In this document: in pieces, positions 1-8,573 of the stretch
How positions within the stretch are numbered: the first letter of the stretch is position 1
Layout: every line of letters begins with the position of its first letter
DNA from: an uncultured SAR116 cluster alpha proteobacterium
Lineage (GTDB): Bacteria > Pseudomonadota > Alphaproteobacteria > Puniceispirillales > Marisalimonadaceae
Direction: 5' to 3'
Assembly (NCBI GenBank): GCA_902623995.1
Contig: CACNWE010000016.1
Span: 1-34,476 of the forward strand
DNA: 34,476 nt
The notes under the pieces: generated by a model
Told to the model about the DNA's origin: nothing
What the model saw: the letters and a program-made list of their open reading frames with translations, nothing else
Database searches by the model: none
Made by a program: the position numbers and the translations under genes

Positions 1-12
1 TGGTTTTATAAT

Positions 13-1248
13 TTAAGCAGGTTGCATTTTTTGTTCTTTAATTGGTAAGTGTATTAAAGTTGAAAAAACAGATACTCCTATACCAATCCACCAAACTAGA
101 GTGTAGTCACCTGTAGCATCATATAGCTTTCCACCCATCCAGACACCAAGAAAACTTCCTAATTGATGTGATAAAAAAACAATTCCATAAAGTGTCCCCA
201 TGTAACGTAATCCATAAACATGCGCAATTAATCCACTAGTTAAAGGGACCGTAGCTAACCATAAAGATCCCATAAATAAAGAAAATAATATTACTGACAA
301 CGGTGTTATTGGAAGTATGATGAATATCAAACCAATGAATGCTCTGAGAGCATAGACAATAGCTAACAAGTATTTTTTTTGGTATCTCTGTCCTAACCAC
401 CCTGCATATATTGTTCCGAAGATATTACTAAACGCAATCAATGCTATCGCAAAAGCTCCTAAACTTGAAGTTGTAGAAACCCCGAAACTATGTAAAAGAC
501 TTGAAGGATTAATATTGCTGCACATTTCAGTAACCATGGCAGGAAAATGAGCTGTTAAAAATGCTAGTTGGTATCCACAAGCGAAAAAACCAAAAAAAAT
601 CATAGAAAAGTTAGGATCTTTAAAAGCATCTCCTAAGACTTTTTTTAAGCTTATTTCAATTTCTTTCTTTGAAGATAGAGGGGGAGATTTTAAAAAAGGA
701 ACTATAAATACAATAAAAATTATAGACATTGAAAAAATTATAAAAACTTGTTGCCAACTATATAAATTTAAAAGAGTTTGAGCGATTGGTGCTCCTATCA
801 TTTGACCAACTGAACCGGCAGCAGTAACTATTCCTAAGGCCATTGATCTATTTTTCTCACTCGAGGCTCTCCCAACAACAGCTAATATCATTCCCATTCC
901 TGTTCCAGCTATTCCAAAACCTATGATAAGCTCAAGGAACTGATGTGTTAGTGGGTTTTGTGCAATGGTAGATAACAGTAAGCCAATTACATAGCAAAAG
1001 GCTCCTACTACTATCATTTTTCTATCACCAAACTTTTCACCCAGAGCACCAAAAATAGGCGCACCGATACCCCAGCCAAGGTTTTGAATTGCAATTGCCA
1101 ATGAAAATTCCACTCTTAACCATTGAAATTCTTGTTCAATTGGTATTTGAAACACACCAAAGCTGCCTCTTATTCCAAAAGTAATAATTATTATTATGGA
1201 GCCAGCTATCAATACTGGAGTGATTAAAGAACTGTTATAACTTTTCAT
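13..1248 (-). CDS. MFS transporter, last gene of the thiamine operon
   Basis: A 411-residue polytopic inner-membrane protein with about 12 hydrophobic segments. The first half carries the loop 2-3 signature of the major facilitator superfamily (G70-E-K-F-G-D-R-K77), followed by the Gly-rich segment around residues 111-119. Length is normal for MFS. It starts at ATG 1248, only 21 bases after the stop of the upstream short-chain dehydrogenase gene, with no promoter or terminator visible between them, so it is most likely the fourth gene of the operon headed by the TPP riboswitch. The family label alone does not give the substrate (the sequence looks most like the MCT/OFA-type porters). The operon position makes a thiamine-related substrate (thiazole alcohol, HMP or a degradation product) an inference worth testing. 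No strong Shine-Dalgarno is visible, so translation may depend on coupling to the upstream gene. Confidence 0.85.
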   Translation of the reverse strand: MKSYNSSLITPVLIAGSIIIIITFGIRGSFGVFQIPIEQEFQWLRVEFSLAIAIQNLGWGIGAPIFGALGEKFGDRKMIVVGAFCYVIGLLLSTIAQNPLTHQFLELIIGFGIAGTGMGMILAVVGRASSEKNRSMALGIVTAAGSVGQMIGAPIAQTLLNLYSWQQVFIIFSMSIIFIVFIVPFLKSPPLSSKKEIEISLKKVLGDAFKDPNFSMIFFGFFACGYQLAFLTAHFPAMVTEMCSNINPSSLLHSFGVSTTSSLGAFAIALIAFSNIFGTIYAGWLGQRYQKKYLLAIVYALRAFIGLIFIILPITPLSVILFSLFMGSLWLATVPLTSGLIAHVYGLRYMGTLYGIVFLSHQLGSFLGVWMGGKLYDATGDYTLVWWIGIGVSVFSTLIHLPIKEQKMQPA

Positions 1249-1269
1249 AAATTAACTTGTTAAAGAATT

Positions 1270-2115
1270 CTATGTTAATGTCAAACCTTTGTTTTTGACT
1301 ATTCTCAAACTAATATCCCATAAAAGGTCAGCATCTTTTAGACTTTGTGCGAATATTGAAGGTTCCTTTATTTTGCTTTGATAAAAATATTTTCCAGTAA
1401 TATTTTTAACACTTTTGTCAGTAGCTAAAAATACTATTGTCTCAGCACCTTCTTCAACTGATATTGCAAAGAAATTCATGAGAAATTTTATGGCCAAACT
1501 AGCGAGACCACTATTGTTTTTTCCAAATTGAGTTTTAACAAAACCAGGATGAACACAATTAATAGTCATTTTATTTTGCTTGGTTAACTCGCTCAATTTT
1601 CTAGTAAATAATATATTACATAATTTTGATTTTTTATAAGCAATCCAACCGTTATAATTTGTTTTCATTTCCAAATTAGTAAAATCTAATTTCACACCTC
1701 TATGTGCACCGCTAGCTACATTAACTATTCTTCCTCCGGTTTTTATAACCTTATATTTTAATAACATATTTGTTAAAATGAAATATGACAGATGATTAAG
1801 TGCAAATGTTTTTTCTATTTTGTCTACACTCTCTTTTCTTGAAAAAAACAATGCACCAGCATTATTAATAAGAATATCAATTTTAAATTTTCTTAATTTA
1901 TCTGCTAACGATTTAATTTCTGAAATAGATGAAAGATCGCATTGTATAAAACTAATATTGTTGTTTGATGTCTCTTTTATTAAATTTCTGACTGATGTTT
2001 CACCTTTTAGTTTATTACTACCTATTAAAATTATTTTGTTTTTAATATCTTTACCTAAAACCTCAGCTGTTCTATAGCCAAGCCCACTCGTACCACCTGT
2101 AAGAACTATATTCAT
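1270..2115 (-). CDS. Short-chain dehydrogenase/reductase (retinol-dehydrogenase-like)
   Basis: A 281-residue NAD(P)-dependent oxidoreductase of the SDR superfamily. The nucleotide-binding motif TGGTSGLG is at residues 6-13, the structural NNAG at 84-87, a candidate catalytic Ser at 135 and the active-site Tyr160-x3-Lys164 in the sequence YKKSKLCN, which is typical of the eukaryotic RDH11/12-like and WW-oxidoreductase-like branch. The start ATG overlaps the thiE stop as ATGA (2112-2115), so translation is coupled to thiE. The substrate cannot be read from sequence. Its position between thiE and an MFS gene in a riboswitch operon suggests action on a thiamine-related alcohol or aldehyde, which is inference only. 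SDRs are not a standard part of thiamine operons. Confidence 0.85.
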   Translation of the reverse strand: MNIVLTGGTSGLGYRTAEVLGKDIKNKIILIGSNKLKGETSVRNLIKETSNNNISFIQCDLSSISEIKSLADKLRKFKIDILINNAGALFFSRKESVDKIEKTFALNHLSYFILTNMLLKYKVIKTGGRIVNVASGAHRGVKLDFTNLEMKTNYNGWIAYKKSKLCNILFTRKLSELTKQNKMTINCVHPGFVKTQFGKNNSGLASLAIKFLMNFFAISVEEGAETIVFLATDKSVKNITGKYFYQSKIKEPSIFAQSLKDADLLWDISLRIVKNKGLTLT

Positions 2116-2777
2116 TTATCTAAGCCTTTTATTATATTTTCTTTCAATTTATAAAAATTTTCTATTGGGTTATATTCATTCAATATTGCGGATATTACTG
2201 CTACACCAGAAACTCCTAGTCTAAACAAATCATTAATATCATCTAAAGAAATACCACCTATTGCAACAACAGGAAGTTCTGTCTTTTTAATGATTTCTCT
2301 TAATGTATTAGAACCCATTGGCAAAGATGCGTCATTTTTTGAACTGGTGGGGAATATTGGTCCAACACCGATATAATTTACACAATTAGGTATATTATCT
2401 AATTGATTTATGTTTGTAATAGATAATCCAATTTCAATATTTTGATCTATCATTTTTTTTGCTTCATTTGGTTTCATATCAGACTGTCCAAGATGAAGTA
2501 TATCAATTAAACCTTTGCACTTAGAAGCAACATTGACATTATCATTAATACAAAGCTTCATTTTAGTATTAGATGTTGCTGAACTAAGATCTCTTATAAG
2601 ATCTATGATCTCGTTATCATTTATTGATTTAGCTCTCAATTGAAAAACATCAAGACCATTTTCTGCTAGCTTACCAACTATTCTAACAAGTGCTTTATTT
2701 GGATTTTCACTTTTGTATATATGATTAGGAAGTAAATTTTCAGGGCCTGCAATAAAATAAGATTGAAGATTAGACAT
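2112..2777 (-). CDS. thiE: Thiamine-phosphate synthase
   Basis: A 221-residue TIM-barrel enzyme that joins HMP pyrophosphate to thiazole phosphate, giving thiamine monophosphate in the cytoplasm. Family motifs are in order: FQLRAK at 45-50, the IND..NVA segment near 77-84, HLGQSD at 95-100, GLSITN at 117-122, the phosphate-binding YIGVGPIFPTSSK at 135-147 and VAIGGI at 171-176. Length is normal for bacterial ThiE. The start ATG overlaps the end of thiM by 8 bases and the stop overlaps the next ATG, so it sits in the middle of a coupled operon. With thiM it forms a salvage pair. No thiD, thiC or thiG is present in this window, so the HMP-PP supply is encoded elsewhere or depends on uptake. Confidence 0.95.
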   Translation of the reverse strand: MSNLQSYFIAGPENLLPNHIYKSENPNKALVRIVGKLAENGLDVFQLRAKSINDNEIIDLIRDLSSATSNTKMKLCINDNVNVASKCKGLIDILHLGQSDMKPNEAKKMIDQNIEIGLSITNINQLDNIPNCVNYIGVGPIFPTSSKNDASLPMGSNTLREIIKKTELPVVAIGGISLDDINDLFRLGVSGVAVISAILNEYNPIENFYKLKENIIKGLDK

Positions 2778-3588
2778 TTTTAATTTTTACATTACTTATG
2801 ATTTCGTTTGAAGAAATATTATATAATTTGTCTAATAAGTTCATTCTTAGACTCCCCGGCCCTCTAGAAACTTTGCTTGCCATTTCTCCTGCCAAATCAT
2901 AAATTCCAATCATTGATGCAGTTGAAAGTAATTTATTTTCTCCAACTGCTATAGCTGCTCCAATTAAACAAGTTAATGCACAACCGGTTGCAGTAACTTT
3001 GGTCATCATCTCGTGTCCACCCTCAATAGTATAGGTAACATGACCATCAGTTACATAATCTATAGCTCCGGTAACTGCTACTATAATTTTATTTTTTTTA
3101 GCTATTGAAATTGCAGCACCCAGTGCGTCATTAGAGGTTGAAGTTGAGTCCACTCCTTTACCTCCCCCAGATAGTCCTGCCACAGCCATAATTTCTGATC
3201 CATTACCCCTTAATACTGTTGGTCTAAATTTAATAAGTTGCTCAACATTTTTATTTCTAAAGCCACTAGCACCAGCACCAACCGGATCTAAAACCCAAGG
3301 AATATTATTTTCGTTTGCGTGCTTCGCTGCTTCTAATGCACATTCTTGCCAGTATTGATCAAAGGTTCCTATATTAATTGTTAACGCACCGTTAATCGCT
3401 TTGCAAATTTGACTAAAATCTTTTGCTTCTTCTATAGCATGTGCCATTGCAGGAGATGCGCCAATTGAAAGCAAAGCATTTGCAGCAATATCCATAGAGA
3501 CAAAATTTGAAAAATTCCACACTAATGGACATTTATCTCTTATTTTTGTCAATAGATCTGAAGCATTTTTGGATAGTTCTTTAGACAT
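2770..3588 (-). CDS. thiM: Hydroxyethylthiazole kinase
   Basis: A 272-residue ribokinase-like enzyme that phosphorylates 4-methyl-5-(2-hydroxyethyl)thiazole with ATP, the salvage entry for the thiazole half of thiamine. Visible motifs are NFVSMDIAANALLSIGASP at 28-46, the VLDPVGAGAS loop at 99-108, RGNGSEI at 127-133 and the anion-hole/catalytic segment TATGCALT at 199-206 with Cys203. Length matches the family. The start ATG has a good Shine-Dalgarno (AAGGA about 7 bases upstream). It is the first gene after the TPP riboswitch, so its expression should fall when thiamine pyrophosphate is plentiful. The 71-base leader between aptamer and ATG has no convincing GC-rich terminator, so I favour control of translation. 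Confidence 0.95.
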   Translation of the reverse strand: MSKELSKNASDLLTKIRDKCPLVWNFSNFVSMDIAANALLSIGASPAMAHAIEEAKDFSQICKAINGALTINIGTFDQYWQECALEAAKHANENNIPWVLDPVGAGASGFRNKNVEQLIKFRPTVLRGNGSEIMAVAGLSGGGKGVDSTSTSNDALGAAISIAKKNKIIVAVTGAIDYVTDGHVTYTIEGGHEMMTKVTATGCALTCLIGAAIAVGENKLLSTASMIGIYDLAGEMASKVSRGPGSLRMNLLDKLYNISSNEIISNVKIKNV

Positions 3589-3659
3589 ATTATTTCCTTA
3601 CTTTAAATATTACTAGTTCACATTTTTACAGGGAATATGTTTTAAATTCTAAATTTAAA

Positions 3660-3741
3660 TTAGCAACTCCCTCCGCTGGTCTTAACCAGATCAGGTTTTA
3701 AGGGTTAATCTCTCAGCAAAAATTTTGCACCCCTGGCCTAA
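3660..3741 (-). promoter_or_regulatory. TPP riboswitch (THI element)
   Basis: Read on the minus strand, this stretch contains the conserved TPP aptamer blocks in the right order: GGGGTGC, then GCTGAGA, then ACCC, then ACCTGATCTGG, then a short TAAGACCAGC hairpin and GGAGGGA. P1 can close by pairing TTAG at the 5' end with CTAA at the 3' end. The P3 arm is short, giving an aptamer of about 82 nucleotides. It lies 71 bases upstream of thiM in the same orientation, the classical arrangement. The aptamer sequence is direct evidence; the regulatory mode (translational rather than terminator) is inferred from the lack of a strong terminator hairpin. Confidence 0.97.
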
Positions 3742-3852
3742 CTAGTTTAACATAATTATGTAAATTGCTTAATTCTTTTTATTTTTATTTTTATATGAAT
3801 TTGAATACATTTAGATAATTTATGGAAATAGCGAAATAATTCTAAATTCTTC

Positions 3853-5259
3853 ATGAGGGTTATTGTGGAAAGAAAATTATTAGCAGTTGTTGCTGCAGAT
3901 ATGGTCGGGTTTTCAAGATTAATTGAAGATGACGAAATTAATTTACTCTCAAGACAAAAAAATCAATTAAATACAATTATTAAACCAGAAATAGAAAATT
4001 ATAATGGTGAAATAATCAAGACAACTGGAGATGGGTTCTTAGCTATTTTTCCAAGTGCATTGGATGCTGTGCAAAGTAGTGTATCTATTCAAAATGGGAT
4101 TTCTGAAAATGAATTAGAGAAAACAAATGATAAGAAAATTAGATACAGAATTGGAATCCATGTTGGCGATGTGGTTATGGATGATGGAGATATTTTTGGT
4201 AATACAGTGAATATTGCAAGTAGATTAGAGTCAATAGCAGATGCAGGAAATATTTGTATTACAAATGATGTTTATCAAAGTATAAAAAGTTTGAAATCTT
4301 TAATCATAGAAAATATAGGAGAGCAATTCTTAAAAAATATTTCTCAAAAAGTTCAAGTATATAAAATAAATATTTTAGAAGATGATATAAAGCAAATTCA
4401 AGAAAATCATTTGTTAACTGAGGCAAATCAGGAAACAAGATTTTGTAGTTCATCTGATGGAACTATTATTGCTTATGCAAGCATTGGGAATGGACCACCA
4501 ATATTAAAAGCGCCTAATTTTATGAGTAGTCTAGAACATGATTGGAGAAATCCAGTTTGGACCCACATTTACAGGCATTTAGCAAAAGACCATACGTTTT
4601 ACAGGTTTGACCAAAGAGGCAATGGTGTTTCAGATCTTTACCCTGAAAATATAAATTTTGAGTGTTTTGTAGATGATATGCGTGCAGTAGTAGATGCAGC
4701 TAATATTGACAAATTCCCAATATTTGGAGTTTCGCAGGGATGTGCAGTTTCAATAGCTTATGCATATAATAATCCAGAGAAAGTTACTCATTTGATTCTG
4801 TCTGGAGGTTTTGCAAGAGGAAGAGCAAAAAGGGGAACGGCTGATTTTGATCAAAAAATTGAATTAGAAAAAAATATGATTTTAAATGGATGGGAAAATG
4901 AAAATCCTGCATTTAGACAGTTTTTTACATCCACTATGATACCAGATGGCACAAAAGAACAAATGGATGCATTTAATAATGTAATGAAAATTTCTACTTC
5001 TGCAGAAAATGCAGTTAGAATTCAATCCGCTAATGACCAAATAGACGTCTCAGAATTATTACCATTATTAGATATTCCAACTTTAATTTTTCATAATATA
5101 AATGATGCAAGAGTTCCAATTTCAGAAAGTAAATTTATGGCTGCTAATATAAAGAATTCTAAATTTGTTCCATTAAATGGAAACAATCATGTAATCCTTG
5201 AAGGTGATGAGGGTTGGTCTATATTTAAAGAGGAGTTAAAAAACTTCCTTAAACAATAA
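3853..5259 (+). CDS. Class III adenylate/guanylate cyclase fused to alpha/beta hydrolase
   Basis: A 468-residue two-domain protein. Residues 1-175 are a class III nucleotidyl cyclase with all key positions present: metal-binding Asp16 (AADMVGFSRL) and Asp60, base-recognising Lys56 (KTTGDG) and Asp113 (DIFG), and transition-state residues Asn120 and Arg124 (VNIASRLE). It should therefore be an active homodimeric cyclase. Residues 195-468 are an alpha/beta hydrolase with the DQRGNGVSD segment at 253-261, nucleophile elbow GVSQG with Ser294, candidate acid Asp418 and His446. No signal peptide or transmembrane helix is seen, so it is probably cytosolic. The start is uncertain: ATG 3853 lacks a clear Shine-Dalgarno, while GTG 3865 has GAGGG at 3855-3859. 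The gene leads an acyl-CoA dehydrogenase and a CoA ligase. Whether the hydrolase regulates the cyclase or is a catalytic partner is unknown. Confidence 0.9.
   Translation: MRVIVERKLLAVVAADMVGFSRLIEDDEINLLSRQKNQLNTIIKPEIENYNGEIIKTTGDGFLAIFPSALDAVQSSVSIQNGISENELEKTNDKKIRYRIGIHVGDVVMDDGDIFGNTVNIASRLESIADAGNICITNDVYQSIKSLKSLIIENIGEQFLKNISQKVQVYKINILEDDIKQIQENHLLTEANQETRFCSSSDGTIIAYASIGNGPPILKAPNFMSSLEHDWRNPVWTHIYRHLAKDHTFYRFDQRGNGVSDLYPENINFECFVDDMRAVVDAANIDKFPIFGVSQGCAVSIAYAYNNPEKVTHLILSGGFARGRAKRGTADFDQKIELEKNMILNGWENENPAFRQFFTSTMIPDGTKEQMDAFNNVMKISTSAENAVRIQSANDQIDVSELLPLLDIPTLIFHNINDARVPISESKFMAANIKNSKFVPLNGNNHVILEGDEGWSIFKEELKNFLKQ
3855..3859 (+). promoter_or_regulatory. Candidate ribosome binding site pointing to GTG start at 3865
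   Basis: GAGGG lies 5 bases before the in-frame GTG at 3865 and inside the first codons of the longer ATG-start version of the cyclase-hydrolase. It favours the GTG start, which would shorten the protein by four residues without touching any domain. Confidence 0.4.
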
Positions 5260-5288
5260 ACTAATTTTTTTACATAATAGGAAAAAAA

Positions 5289-6440
5289 ATGGATTTTAAT
5301 TTAACAGAAGAACAAATAGCTTTTCAAAACTCCGTTAGAAGTCTTGCAGAGAAATATTTAAAAGAGGGTAATCTTAGACGTGCTCATGATCCATTGTTTC
5401 CAAAAGATATTGCAAAGTTATTTTCTAAAAATGGTTTAATGGGGATAACACTTCCCGAGAAAGATGGAGGGCAGGGAGGTAAGTTAATGGATGCAGTTCT
5501 TGCAATAGAACAAGTTGCATTAATTTGTCCAAGAAGTGCAGACGTAATACAAGCAGGAAGTTTTGGTCCAATAAGAACTTTTGCAGAGTACGCAACTGAT
5601 TACCAAAAAGAAAAATATTTAAAAAAATTGTTAAATGGAGAAATGGTAATTGGTTTAGGTATGACTGAGCCTAATGCTGGATCAGCAGTAACTGATTTAA
5701 CAACTAAAGCTGTTAAAGATGGCAAAGGATTTAGAGTTTCTGGTAGTAAAGTATTTACAAGTAATTCTCCAGATGCAGATATTTTTTTGATTTATGTAAG
5801 ATATCATGAAGGAATAAATGGTATAGGTTCAGTAATAATGGATACATCAATGCCAGGTTTTTCTAAAGGCAAATCTTCAAAATATACTAATGGTGAAGAG
5901 TGGTGTGCTTTATATTTTGATAATGTTTATATTTCTGAAGAAAATGTTTTATTAGGACCTGGTGGATTTAAAAAACAAATTTCAGGATTTAATGCGGAAA
6001 GAATTGGAAACTCTGCTAGATCATTGGCACTTGGTGAGTTCGCTTTTAATGTCGCTAAAGAATATGCTGTAACAAGAGAACAATTCGGAAAGAAAATTTG
6101 TGAATTCCAAGGCATTCAATGGAAGTTTTCAGATATGAAAATTCAAATTGAAGCTGGAAGACTATTATTATACAGAGCTGCAATAAATGCAGATAGAGGG
6201 TTTCCCTCTTCTAAAGAAACATCAATTGCTAAAGCATTTTGTAATAAAGCGGGATTTGAAATAAGTAATGAGGCAATGCAGGTTATGGGTGGTACTGGGT
6301 ATTCACAAGAAACATTGGTTGAATATTGCTTCAGAAAATCTAGAGGATGGCAAATTGCAGGTGGATCAACTGAAATGATGAAAAATAGAATAGCCGAAGA
6401 TATCTTTGAAAGGAGATTTTCACAAAGGCTAAATAAATGA
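5289..6440 (+). CDS. Acyl-CoA dehydrogenase family protein
   Basis: A 383-residue FAD-dependent enzyme that introduces an alpha-beta double bond into an acyl-CoA. The family layout is clear: helical N-domain, the FAD/substrate segment MTEPNAGS at 125-132, a middle beta domain with GSKVFTSN at 152-159, and a C-terminal helical domain with REQFGKKI at 263-270 and QVMGGTGYSQE at 331-341. The medium/short-chain catalytic Glu position (YEGT in those enzymes) is occupied by Gly358 (IAGGST). The alternative catalytic Glu of the isovaleryl/long-chain type appears to be Glu237 (NAERIG). The ribosome binding site TAGGA precedes ATG 5289. It sits 29 bases after the cyclase-hydrolase and 10 bases before the CoA ligase, so the three look like an operon. 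The substrate chain is not predictable. Confidence 0.92.
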   Translation: MDFNLTEEQIAFQNSVRSLAEKYLKEGNLRRAHDPLFPKDIAKLFSKNGLMGITLPEKDGGQGGKLMDAVLAIEQVALICPRSADVIQAGSFGPIRTFAEYATDYQKEKYLKKLLNGEMVIGLGMTEPNAGSAVTDLTTKAVKDGKGFRVSGSKVFTSNSPDADIFLIYVRYHEGINGIGSVIMDTSMPGFSKGKSSKYTNGEEWCALYFDNVYISEENVLLGPGGFKKQISGFNAERIGNSARSLALGEFAFNVAKEYAVTREQFGKKICEFQGIQWKFSDMKIQIEAGRLLLYRAAINADRGFPSSKETSIAKAFCNKAGFEISNEAMQVMGGTGYSQETLVEYCFRKSRGWQIAGGSTEMMKNRIAEDIFERRFSQRLNK

Positions 6441-6450
6441 TCTTTTAATT

Positions 6451-8535
6451 ATGATAGATGTTTCTTTATTCCAATCTTTTTTAAAACCAAAATCAGTTGC
6501 AATAATAGGTGCTTCTGCTGACCCAAAAAAAACTAGTTCACGTGCACAAAGGTTTCTTGTATCGCATGGTTATAAAGGAAAAATATTTCCTGTAAATCCA
6601 AACAGGAGAAAAATTTTTGGATTAAAATGTTATCCAAATTTAAAATCAATTAATGAATATATTGATCATATCTTTATTGCTATTGATGGTAATAAAATTA
6701 TTGAAGTAATTAAAGATGCTATATCAAAAAAAGTTAGATGCGCTACAATTCTATCTGGAGGATTCAGTGAATCTGGGTATGAAGGTAATGATTTAGAAAA
6801 ACATGTTTTTAAAATAGCAAAAGAAGGTGATTTAAGAATATTAGGGCCAAATAGTATTGGTCTTATAAATATCTCAGATAATGTTATTTTAAGTGCAAAT
6901 GCTATGCTCGAATTACAAGATTTAAAGAACGGAAGTCTTAGTGTAATTTCCCATAGCGGGAGTCTTATTGGAGCCTTATTGGCTCACGGCCACTCGCGTG
7001 GTATAGGTTTTTCAAAGTTGGTTTCTGTTGGAAATGAGTCGGATCTCTCCGTTGGAGAAATTGGTAAAATGCTAGTTAATGATCCAAATACTCAAACCAT
7101 AATATTATTTTTAGAAACATTAAGAAACAGTGATGAAATAGCAGAGATGTCTAGAATGGCACATGCAGCTGGAAAACAAATTATCTGTTACAAACTTGGA
7201 AAGTCTGAATTAGGTAAAGAATTAGTCAAATCTCACACAGGAGCAATTGCAGGAAATGATGATGCATTCAATGCATTCATAAATCATCATGGTATTGCTA
7301 GAGTAGAAATTTTTGAAACATTAATTGAAATTCCTAATTTATTTAAAAATAAGAAAAAATCTAAATCTAAACGAGTAGGTATTATTACTACAACTGGTGG
7401 TGGAGGTGCTATGGTTGTAGAAAACTTATCAGGCAGTGATATTGAAATAATAGACCCTGGACTATCAATACAGAAATTTATGCAAGACAATAAAATTCCA
7501 TTTAACAACAATAAATTAGTTGATTTAACTATTGCTGGAACAAAACCTGAAATTGTTAGCGAAGTAATTAGTCTAATGATGAAAAATAAAAATATCGATT
7601 TAGTTGTGATGGTAGTTGGTTCCTCTGCTAAATTTAGACCAGAGCAAGCAGTTGAGCCTCTATTAAAATGGGCAAATTACCCAAAACCGTTAGCTGTGTA
7701 TATTGCCCCTGATGCTCCAGAAGCACTAAATTTATTACATCAAAATAATATTGCTTGTTTTAGAACGCCCGAGTCTTGTGCGGAGAGCGTGAAGACTTTT
7801 TTAAATACTAAAAATCCAGTCAAACCAATAATTTTAAAAAATGACTTAAGTGACATTTCAAAAAAATTAAAGAAAAACATATTCAAGAATTTATCTGAAG
7901 AAGAAGCATTAGAAATATTAAAAGATATAGGGATTGAAATTGTAGATTACAAAGTAAGTTCCAACGAAAAACAAGCAATAGAATACAGTTCCCAAATAGG
8001 TTTTCCTCTTGCAATGAAAGTTTTATCAAGTGAGATAATGCATAAAACAGAAACTGGAGGTGTTGAATTAAATATAAAAAATTTAGAAGAGGTGAAAATT
8101 AGTTTTAAAAAGTTATCAAATGTATTTCAGAAATTAAAAATAAATAGTAGTGAAAAAAAATTTATTATTCAAAAAATGGAAAAAGGAATTGCAGAAATAA
8201 TTTTAGGTTACAGAGTTGACGAATTAGTTGGACCAATTGTTGTAATAGGTTCAGGTGGTATTTTATCAGAGATATATAATGACAAATCAATAAGGATGGC
8301 ACCAGTTGATGTCACAGAGGCAAAAAAAATGATTAAGGAAGTTAAAAGTCTTGTGACTATAACTGGATATAGAGGACTTCCCGAAGTTGATATAAATATT
8401 ATTGCTACTGCAATAGTGAATATATCTAAATTTGCTTTAGTCAAAGAAATTAAAGAGGCTGAAATTAATCCAGTTATAGTAAAAAAAAATAATGAAGGAA
8501 TTGTAGCGGTAGACGGTCTAATTACTTTAAAATGA
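6451..8535 (+). CDS. ADP-forming acyl-CoA synthetase (acetate--CoA ligase family)
   Basis: A 694-residue single-chain NDP-forming CoA ligase that interconverts acyl-CoA and acid plus CoA with ATP, through a phosphohistidine. Domains in order: CoA-binding Rossmann domain (SVAIIGAS near 16-23), two succinyl-CoA-ligase-like domains (about 150-460) with the phospho-acceptor His262 in SHTGAIAG, and a C-terminal ATP-grasp_5 domain (about 480-690) with the HKTETGGVELN segment around His531. This alpha-beta fused order is normal for the bacterial family, which also includes the GNAT-linked Pat proteins, but no acetyltransferase domain is present here. Placed directly after an acyl-CoA dehydrogenase, it probably activates an acid for oxidation or recovers energy from its CoA thioester. 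The substrate is unknown. No convincing Shine-Dalgarno precedes ATG 6451. Confidence 0.92.
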   Translation: MIDVSLFQSFLKPKSVAIIGASADPKKTSSRAQRFLVSHGYKGKIFPVNPNRRKIFGLKCYPNLKSINEYIDHIFIAIDGNKIIEVIKDAISKKVRCATILSGGFSESGYEGNDLEKHVFKIAKEGDLRILGPNSIGLINISDNVILSANAMLELQDLKNGSLSVISHSGSLIGALLAHGHSRGIGFSKLVSVGNESDLSVGEIGKMLVNDPNTQTIILFLETLRNSDEIAEMSRMAHAAGKQIICYKLGKSELGKELVKSHTGAIAGNDDAFNAFINHHGIARVEIFETLIEIPNLFKNKKKSKSKRVGIITTTGGGGAMVVENLSGSDIEIIDPGLSIQKFMQDNKIPFNNNKLVDLTIAGTKPEIVSEVISLMMKNKNIDLVVMVVGSSAKFRPEQAVEPLLKWANYPKPLAVYIAPDAPEALNLLHQNNIACFRTPESCAESVKTFLNTKNPVKPIILKNDLSDISKKLKKNIFKNLSEEEALEILKDIGIEIVDYKVSSNEKQAIEYSSQIGFPLAMKVLSSEIMHKTETGGVELNIKNLEEVKISFKKLSNVFQKLKINSSEKKFIIQKMEKGIAEIILGYRVDELVGPIVVIGSGGILSEIYNDKSIRMAPVDVTEAKKMIKEVKSLVTITGYRGLPEVDINIIATAIVNISKFALVKEIKEAEINPVIVKKNNEGIVAVDGLITLK

Positions 8536-8573
8536 TATTTTTTTAAGCAATTACATCTAAAATTAAAAATATA

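Noticed and set aside
1820-2077. 85-codon plus-strand frame opposite the short-chain dehydrogenase
   Set aside because: It lies antisense to the Rossmann-fold motifs, and its composition is only that expected from the complementary strand.
3589-3659. Rho-independent terminator between TPP aptamer and thiM
   Set aside because: Only weak AT palindromes (TTTAAA) occur and no U-tract follows a stable stem.
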